10,011 nucleotides of DNA, taken from Acidobacteriota bacterium (GTDB lineage Bacteria > Acidobacteriota > Thermoanaerobaculia > Multivoradales > JAHEKO01). Both the position numbers and the translations under genes were made by a program. Under the pieces are notes generated by a model. That model saw only the letters and a list, made by a program, of their open reading frames with translations. It ran no database searches and had not been told where the DNA came from. How positions within the stretch are numbered: the stretch's first letter is position 1; every line of letters begins with the position of its first letter. Of the stretch, positions 6,154 through 10,011 are shown one piece after another. Location: assembly GCA_024638355.1 (NCBI GenBank), contig JAHEKO010000102.1:1-10011 (forward strand). The letters are read 5' to 3'.

Positions 6154-7049
6154 TGACGGACTGGATTCTGTCCCACGAGCCCGCCCTGCGGCTGATCTCC
6201 TTCAGCGCGGTCTTCGCGCTCATGGCCCTGTGGGAGCTGGTCGCCGAGCGCCGCCAGCTCGGCCAGTCGCGACCGCGGCGCTGGCTCGCCAACCTGGGCA
6301 TCTCGCTGGTCGACTCGCTTGCCGTGCGGCTCATCTTTCCCGCCGCCGCGGTGGGTCTCGCCCTCCTCGCCGAGAGCGAGGGGTGGGGTCTGCTGCACCA
6401 GGTCCAGATACCCTTCGCCCTCGCCGTCGTCGTCTCGGTGGTCCTGCTGGACCTGGCGATCTATCTCCAGCACGTGATGTTCCACGCGGTGCCCGCCCTG
6501 TGGCGCCTGCACATGGTGCACCATTCGGACGAGGACTTCGACGTCACCACCGGCATCCGCTTCCACCCGGTCGAGATCGTCCTCTCGATCGTCATCAAGT
6601 TCGCGGTCATCGCGGCGCTCGGCCCACCGCCGGTCGCCGTCTTCCTGTTCGCCGTCCTGCTCAACGCGACTTCGATGTTCAACCACGGCAACGTCCGGCT
6701 GCCGGCCGCCCTCGACCGCCGGCTGCGATGGATCCTGGTCACCCCCGACATGCACCGGGTGCATCACTCGGTCGAGATCGACGAGAGCAACAGCAACTTC
6801 GGCTTCAACCTGCCCTGGTGGGACCGGCTCTTCGGCACCTACCGCGCGCAGCCGCGGGCCGGCCACCAGGCGATGCGGCTGGGCGTCGAGCACCTGAGCC
6901 AGCCGCAGCCCCGAAGCCTCCTCGGCCTCCTGGCGCTACCCTTCGCCGGCGCCCCGGGCCGCTACGCCATCGGCGAGCGCTACGCGCCGCCGGCCGTCGA
7001 TGGCGCCGACGCGGAAAGCGCCGAACGACCGGTGAGACGGCCAGGCTAG
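6153..7049 (+). CDS. Fatty acid hydroxylase/sterol desaturase family membrane protein
   Basis: A 298-residue integral membrane di-iron enzyme of the fatty acid hydroxylase superfamily, whose members hydroxylate or desaturate sterols, carotenoids, acyl chains or other lipids. The histidine boxes are intact: H107-x3-H111 (QHVMFH), H120-x2-HH (HMVHH), H138 in RFHP, H178 in FNHGN, and H201-x2-HH (MHRVHH), followed by the typical 'NFGFNLPWWDRLFGTY'. Hydrophobic helices lie near residues 11-28, 48-73 and 86-105, with a further pair near 140-175. The GTG at 6153 is chosen because the N-terminus then looks typical, and because the only nearby ATG (6148) runs into TGA after one codon. No lipid-biosynthesis genes are adjacent, so the substrate is open. 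Its stop overlaps the convergent downstream ORF within CTAG. Confidence 0.92.
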   Translation: MTDWILSHEPALRLISFSAVFALMALWELVAERRQLGQSRPRRWLANLGISLVDSLAVRLIFPAAAVGLALLAESEGWGLLHQVQIPFALAVVVSVVLLDLAIYLQHVMFHAVPALWRLHMVHHSDEDFDVTTGIRFHPVEIVLSIVIKFAVIAALGPPPVAVFLFAVLLNATSMFNHGNVRLPAALDRRLRWILVTPDMHRVHHSVEIDESNSNFGFNLPWWDRLFGTYRAQPRAGHQAMRLGVEHLSQPQPRSLLGLLALPFAGAPGRYAIGERYAPPAVDGADAESAERPVRRPG

Positions 7050-7279
7050 TCGACGAAGAAGAGGGTCGCCACGCCCACTGAGCGTCCCCGGGCAATGCGC
7101 GACAGCGTCTCCTGGATCCGCCGCTCGCCCTTCCGATTCCACGAGTGGCTCAAATAGGCGACGCGCAGGCCGGCGCCCCCGGCACGCAGCGCCTCCAGCT
7201 CGGCCGGCGTCTCGGGCGTTGCAAAGGGGCACGAGGCAAGGGTGCCCGCGACTGCATCCTGGCCGGCAGCCTGACCCAT
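7046..7279 (-). CDS. Small hypothetical protein, 77 residues
   Basis: I do not recognise a family. The ORF begins MGQAAGQDAVAG and ends with 'SVGVATLFFVD'; the middle, 'GLRVAYLSHSWNRKGERRI', looks protein-like with mixed charged and hydrophobic residues, and codon choice resembles its neighbours. GGAGG lies about ten bases upstream of the ATG at 7277-7279. It is soluble, with no signal peptide or membrane span; one Cys at residue 18. It lies 40 bases downstream of the 206-residue gene on the same strand and may share its transcript. Its TAG overlaps the hydroxylase TAG through the four bases CTAG (7046-7049). It could be a genuine small protein or a chance ORF in GC-rich DNA; the overlapping frame on the same strand (7150-7431) looks worse. 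Confidence 0.45.
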   Translation of the reverse strand: MGQAAGQDAVAGTLASCPFATPETPAELEALRAGGAGLRVAYLSHSWNRKGERRIQETLSRIARGRSVGVATLFFVD

Positions 7280-7319
7280 AGCGCGTACGCCTCCGCTCCG
7301 CCCGATCGGCGCGGCGGAC

Positions 7320-7940
7320 CTAGATCGCGCTGCGCGGCGCCCGGTCGCAGCTCGCTACCGAGGCGTCGCCTACCGGGATCTCCACGGCCCGGGATCGCTG
7401 GAAGAGGTCCTGGAGCCGCGACGTCCAACACTCTTCGTAGACCGAGCAGTAACAGACGGTAACGTCGAGGCGGCCCGCCATCATCTCGCGGCTGAGCGAT
7501 TCGATCAGCGCGGAGGCTGCTTCACCGGACGCGTCGGTCACCCGGAAGATCACCTCCGACTCCGAGTCGCGCGGCAGCACGCGACCCCGAATCAGCGAGT
7601 AGTAGAACCCGGGCTCCTCCGCGTCGGAGCCGGCCCGGCGCAAGAGGTCGGCCCAATCCGACACCGTTTCGCCCTCCACGCTGACCGCCGCGGCGTGGAC
7701 TCGAGCCGGTCCGACTCCGGTGTTTCGTACCCGGATCTCGAACCTCGAGGCCTCCACGGAGGCGCCGACCTCGAGGTACGGCCAGACCGAAGCTCGCTGC
7801 TCGCGGCGGATGAGCGCCGCCTCGTAGATCGCGATGAACAGTCCGCAGACGCTGAGGACGACGGCGGCCAGCGCGATGATCGACTGCGGTCGCGAGATCC
7901 ACGTCGCGAAGGAAACGGACTCTCCGCTCTCGGCGCTCAT
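7320..7940 (-). CDS. Single-span membrane protein of unknown function
   Basis: A 206-residue protein with one strongly hydrophobic helix at about residues 19-41 ('SIIALAAVVLSVCGLFIAIY'), followed by the basic cluster LIRREQR. The soluble part starts 'ASVWPYLEVGASVEASRFEIRVRNTGVGPARV', a beta-rich, Ig-like pattern. Near the C-terminus is a cysteine cluster, VCYCSVYEECW, with a last Cys in VASCDRAP. I recall similar unannotated bacterial proteins with WPYLEV and CYCSV segments, but know no function. The positive-inside rule would place the soluble domain in the cytoplasm, while paired cysteines would suit the periplasm, so topology is unresolved. The ATG at 7938-7940 lacks a clear Shine-Dalgarno; a TAGAAT box lies just upstream. 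The cluster resembles a metal or disulfide site, but that is a guess. Confidence 0.8.
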   Translation of the reverse strand: MSAESGESVSFATWISRPQSIIALAAVVLSVCGLFIAIYEAALIRREQRASVWPYLEVGASVEASRFEIRVRNTGVGPARVHAAAVSVEGETVSDWADLLRRAGSDAEEPGFYYSLIRGRVLPRDSESEVIFRVTDASGEAASALIESLSREMMAGRLDVTVCYCSVYEECWTSRLQDLFQRSRAVEIPVGDASVASCDRAPRSAI

Positions 7941-7951
7941 GGTAGTCCGTC

Positions 7952-7957
7952 ATTCTA
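7952..7957 (-). promoter_or_regulatory. -10-like TAGAAT close to the start of the 206-residue gene
   Basis: On the minus strand TAGAAT (complement of 7952-7957) matches five of six bases of the sigma-70 -10 consensus. It would place the transcription start near 7945, five bases before the ATG at 7940. No recognisable -35 is present at normal spacing. Support is therefore positional: no Shine-Dalgarno is available and the element sits where a short-leader promoter would. Confidence 0.35.
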
Positions 7958-8015
7958 TCCACCGCCGGCAGCGGCCCGACGAAAGCGCCCCGGCGGCTCG
8001 CCGGGATCGCGACGG

Positions 8016-9353
8016 CTAGTCGGCGGGCTCGAGACGAGCGGACATCTCGACGCTCACGATCTCTTCGCCGTTGCGGACGAACAGCCGGCCGCCGGCCAGC
8101 GCCGGCGCGGTCCACGACCGTCCGCTCAGGAGGCGAGCCGTCGCCAGCTCACGATGCTCCCCGGGATTCGCTTCGAGCAGGGCCAGCCTGCCGTCCTCGC
8201 CGAGCACGATCAGCTTGCCGTCGGCCGCGATCAGCGATCCCCTCCCATAGCCTCGGGCGCTCCAGCCGATCTCACCGGTCTCGGCATCGACCGACAGGAG
8301 AATGTTGCCCTTGAAGCCGTAGAGATGGCCGCCCACCAGCACGGCGGTGTTGATCTCGCTGTTGATCACCGGGGCCTGCCACAGCGTCTCCACCGCGAGC
8401 TCCTCCTGGCGCTCGACGATCCGCAGCACGGCGCCCCCCTTCCGATCGCCCCACGCCACGGAGACGAAGAGGCGGTCCGGCGGCACCAAAACCGGACTCG
8501 CCGCGTTGAGCGGGATGCCGGTCGCCGGACAGGGCGCCGGCCAGGGCTCGTGCCAGAGCAGACGGCCGTCGCCCGGAGCCAGCGCGTAGAGGCCGCTGCC
8601 ACTGAAGAACACGACCTGCCGCCGGTCGCGGAGCGTGACCGCGACCGGCGAGACGTACGCGGGCTCGTCCGACTGCGACGACCAGATCACCTCACCGGTG
8701 GCCTTGTCGAAAGCGACGAAGGCGCCGTCCTCGGCGCCGACCTCCACTAGGAGACTGTCGCCTTCGACCAGCGGCGTCGAGGCGTAGCCGATCGGGGGAA
8801 TCCGTGCGCCGAGCTCCGCCGCCAGATCGTGAGACCAGATCTCCCGGCCATCGGCGGCCTCAACGGCGGCGAGACGACCGTGCGCGTCGATCGCGAAGAC
8901 CCGCCCCTCGTCGATGACCGGTGTCGCTCGCGGCCCGTCACCGTATTCGTTCGCGAACGCGGCGCCCAGCGTACGCTCCCAGAGCACCGCGCCGTCGGCG
9001 GCGTCGAGCGCCACCAGGCGCTGCTCGCCCTCCTTCTGCCACAGGGTGAAGGCTCGGCCGCCATCGACCGCCACGCCGGAGAAGCCCACTCCGGCGGCGA
9101 TCCGCCAGGCGACTCGCGGGCCGCCCTCGGGCCAGACGTCGAGGAGGCCGGTCTCGGGCGACACGCCGTCGCGGTGGGCGCCGCGGAATCCGGGCCACGC
9201 CCCACCGGCGGCGCTCCGATCCGCGGCAGTCCGCGCGCCGCGGGGCGGGCCCGGATCTTTCGCCGCCGTGCCCGGTTGCCCGGCCAGCGCGCAGGCGACG
9301 ACCAAGGCCGATGCAGCGACTCTCGAGGCGAGCCCGGTACGTCTGTACTGCAT
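8016..9353 (-). CDS. Exported PQQ-like beta-propeller repeat protein
   Basis: A 445-residue secreted beta-propeller of the PQQ-binding-like/BamB-type fold, likely structural or ligand-binding in the periplasm or anchored to a membrane. Residues 1-31 form an export signal: RR-T-G-L start, short hydrophobic core to about residue 25, then AGQPGTAAKD. Cys21 in VVAC fits a loose lipobox, so it may be a lipoprotein rather than a free periplasmic protein. Next comes 'WPGFRGAHRDGVSPETGLL', a hallmark of this subfamily, then repeats of the type LVALDAADGAVLWE, LAAVEAADGREIWS, FVAFDKATGEVIWS, YALAPGDGRLLWH and LSVDAETGEIGWS, giving about six or seven blades. No quinoprotein dehydrogenase catalytic motif or cytochrome domain is apparent, so enzymatic activity should not be assumed. 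The ATG lacks a Shine-Dalgarno; an extended -10 lies just upstream. It reads in the same direction as its neighbours, but gaps suggest separate units. Confidence 0.9.
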   Translation of the reverse strand: MQYRRTGLASRVAASALVVACALAGQPGTAAKDPGPPRGARTAADRSAAGGAWPGFRGAHRDGVSPETGLLDVWPEGGPRVAWRIAAGVGFSGVAVDGGRAFTLWQKEGEQRLVALDAADGAVLWERTLGAAFANEYGDGPRATPVIDEGRVFAIDAHGRLAAVEAADGREIWSHDLAAELGARIPPIGYASTPLVEGDSLLVEVGAEDGAFVAFDKATGEVIWSSQSDEPAYVSPVAVTLRDRRQVVFFSGSGLYALAPGDGRLLWHEPWPAPCPATGIPLNAASPVLVPPDRLFVSVAWGDRKGGAVLRIVERQEELAVETLWQAPVINSEINTAVLVGGHLYGFKGNILLSVDAETGEIGWSARGYGRGSLIAADGKLIVLGEDGRLALLEANPGEHRELATARLLSGRSWTAPALAGGRLFVRNGEEIVSVEMSARLEPAD

Positions 9354-9362
9354 TTGATCGAA

Positions 9363-9371
9363 ACTCTAGCA
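9363..9371 (-). promoter_or_regulatory. Extended -10 TGC-TAGAGT before the propeller gene
   Basis: On the minus strand TGC-TAGAGT (complement of 9363-9371) fits the extended -10 pattern TGn-TATAAT with four of six core matches. It predicts a transcription start near 9356, leaving only about three bases before the ATG at 9353. No -35 is seen, which extended -10 promoters tolerate. No Shine-Dalgarno lies upstream of the ATG. Confidence 0.35.
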
Positions 9372-9462
9372 AAGCCGGCCCGGCGCCACTGCCCGAGCCC
9401 CGTCCAGTCGTGAAGACAACGCCGCGAAATGCGCGGCCGGAGAAGCGACGCCATGGTTCCAC

Positions 9463-9494
9463 CGACCCTCGCGTGGACCGGTAGTCGAGGGTCG
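9463..9494 (-). terminator. Nine-base perfect inverted repeat downstream of the MscS gene
   Basis: CGACCCTCG (9463-9471) and CGAGGGTCG (9486-9494) form a perfect nine-base-pair stem with a 14-base loop, about 50 bases past the stop codon of the channel gene. Position and strength suit a transcription terminator or a 3'-end stabilising hairpin, but no U-run follows on the minus strand. The loop itself contains the palindrome ACCGGT, so a binding site is an alternative. Confidence 0.4.
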
Positions 9495-9544
9495 AGGATC
9501 AGGCCGTAATGCCGCCCTCCGCCCAGCGCGTGCCGGAACTGCCC

Positions 9545-10011
9545 CTAGCCCTTCGCGTCGGGCTTGGCGCCGGCTTCCAGGGCGCCCGCGGATCTTGTGC
9601 CTTCCCGCAAGCCGTCGTAGAAGCGCTGGGTCGGATAGGCGAACTCGAGATCGTCGCAGCGCCCGAACTCGCGCAGGATCTCCTCCCAGATGGCCTGCGC
9701 GCTGCCGCGCCGTTGACGCGCGTGGCACAGGTAGCGAATCGTGAGCAGCACTCCGCTCGCCTCGACGCTGGTGTAGACCGTCGGCGTGAGCTTGGAGTAG
9801 AAGATCATGAACTCCCGCGCCGTCTGCCGGATCTGCTGGCGCGCGGTCTCGGTGTTGCCCGCGGCGTGCCGCTCGGCGATCTCGCCGAGGACTCGCTTGC
9901 CCTTCTCCCAGTCGCTCTCGAAGGTGATCAGGACGGGTATCTCGTTCCAGATGAACTGGAATCCCCGCGTGTAGTTCGCCACCGCCTGGACGAAGACCGT
10001 ACCGTTCGGCA
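9545..10011 (-). CDS. MscS-family mechanosensitive channel (C-terminal part)
   Basis: The C-terminal 154 residues of a small-conductance mechanosensitive channel; the frame is open through the right edge of the window, so the membrane-spanning N-terminal part is missing. The first visible residues PNGTVFVQAVANYTRGFQFI belong to the cytoplasmic beta-domain that follows the pore helix (family pattern IPNS..F...V.NY.RG), then 'WNEIPVLITFESDWEKGKRVL'. The final alpha/beta domain is seen as 'SGVLLTIRYLCHARQRRGSAQAIWEEILREF' and 'LEFAYPTQRFYD'. Such channels open under membrane tension and release solutes on hypo-osmotic shock. A GTG at 9980-9982 inside the frame is not the real start. The last 20 or so residues form a variable tail. 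The stretch to the propeller gene is 191 bases and contains the inverted repeat at 9463-9494. Confidence 0.88.
   Translation of the reverse strand, partial: PNGTVFVQAVANYTRGFQFIWNEIPVLITFESDWEKGKRVLGEIAERHAAGNTETARQQIRQTAREFMIFYSKLTPTVYTSVEASGVLLTIRYLCHARQRRGSAQAIWEEILREFGRCDDLEFAYPTQRFYDGLREGTRSAGALEAGAKPDAKG

Noticed and set aside
7695..8750. 351-residue plus-strand ORF across the 206-residue gene and the propeller gene
   Set aside because: Low-complexity Arg/Asp-rich translation antisense to a clear beta-propeller; no domain or start signal.
9366..9728. 120-residue minus-strand ORF covering the end of the MscS gene and the 191-base gap
   Set aside because: Arg/Ala-rich and out of frame with the recognisable MscS sequence; no ribosome binding site seen.
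1..10011. Defence system, prophage, IS element or CRISPR array
   Set aside because: No transposase, integrase, nuclease, toxin-antitoxin or spaced direct repeats found on either strand; all recognisable genes are ordinary metabolic, transport or envelope functions.

Overview
The window is GC-rich (clearly above 60%), gene-dense bacterial DNA with short intergenic gaps. An RND efflux pump, an MscS-type channel and an exported beta-propeller protein point to a Gram-negative (diderm) bacterium. The overall gene style, including the 'WPGFRG..RDGVSPETGLL' type of propeller protein, reminds me of Acidobacteriota such as Thermoanaerobaculia. That placement is an impression, not a demonstrated result. 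I see no IS element, CRISPR array, tRNA or rRNA, and no sign of a prophage or defence island.

Layout, left to right. (1) Positions 1-2937, plus strand: an RND efflux permease whose N-terminus lies outside the window. (2) 2980-3336, minus strand: a small VOC/glyoxalase-fold protein, convergent with the pump. (3) 3337-3694: a 358-bp divergent intergenic region with several inverted repeats and a possible 24-codon leader ORF. (4) 3695-4979, plus strand: a two-gene unit encoding an SbtA-type sodium/bicarbonate symporter and an SbtB-like PII protein. (5) 4984-6072, minus strand: the universally conserved P-loop NTPase YchF. (6) 6153-7049, plus strand: a fatty acid hydroxylase/sterol desaturase family membrane enzyme, behind a near-consensus promoter that predicts a leaderless mRNA. 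(7) 7046-7940, minus strand: a possible 77-residue protein and a 206-residue single-span membrane protein of unknown function. (8) 8016-9353, minus strand: an exported PQQ-like beta-propeller protein. (9) 9545 to the right edge, minus strand: the C-terminal part of an MscS-family channel.

Most genes look like independent housekeeping or envelope functions. The only clear functional partnership is sbtA-sbtB: four bases apart, with the sbtB ribosome binding site inside the last codons of sbtA. The SbtB here lacks the C-terminal cysteine loop of the classical cyanobacterial protein and has a short T-loop, so its control of SbtA may differ. This, with the structured leader and overlapping upstream ORF, is the most interesting locus in the window. 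A second theme is start-site architecture: the VOC gene, sbtB and ychF have good Shine-Dalgarno sequences. Three other genes lack one and instead have -10-like elements that place transcription starts 0-5 bases from the start codon. I found no strong evidence for a wholly new multi-gene system.
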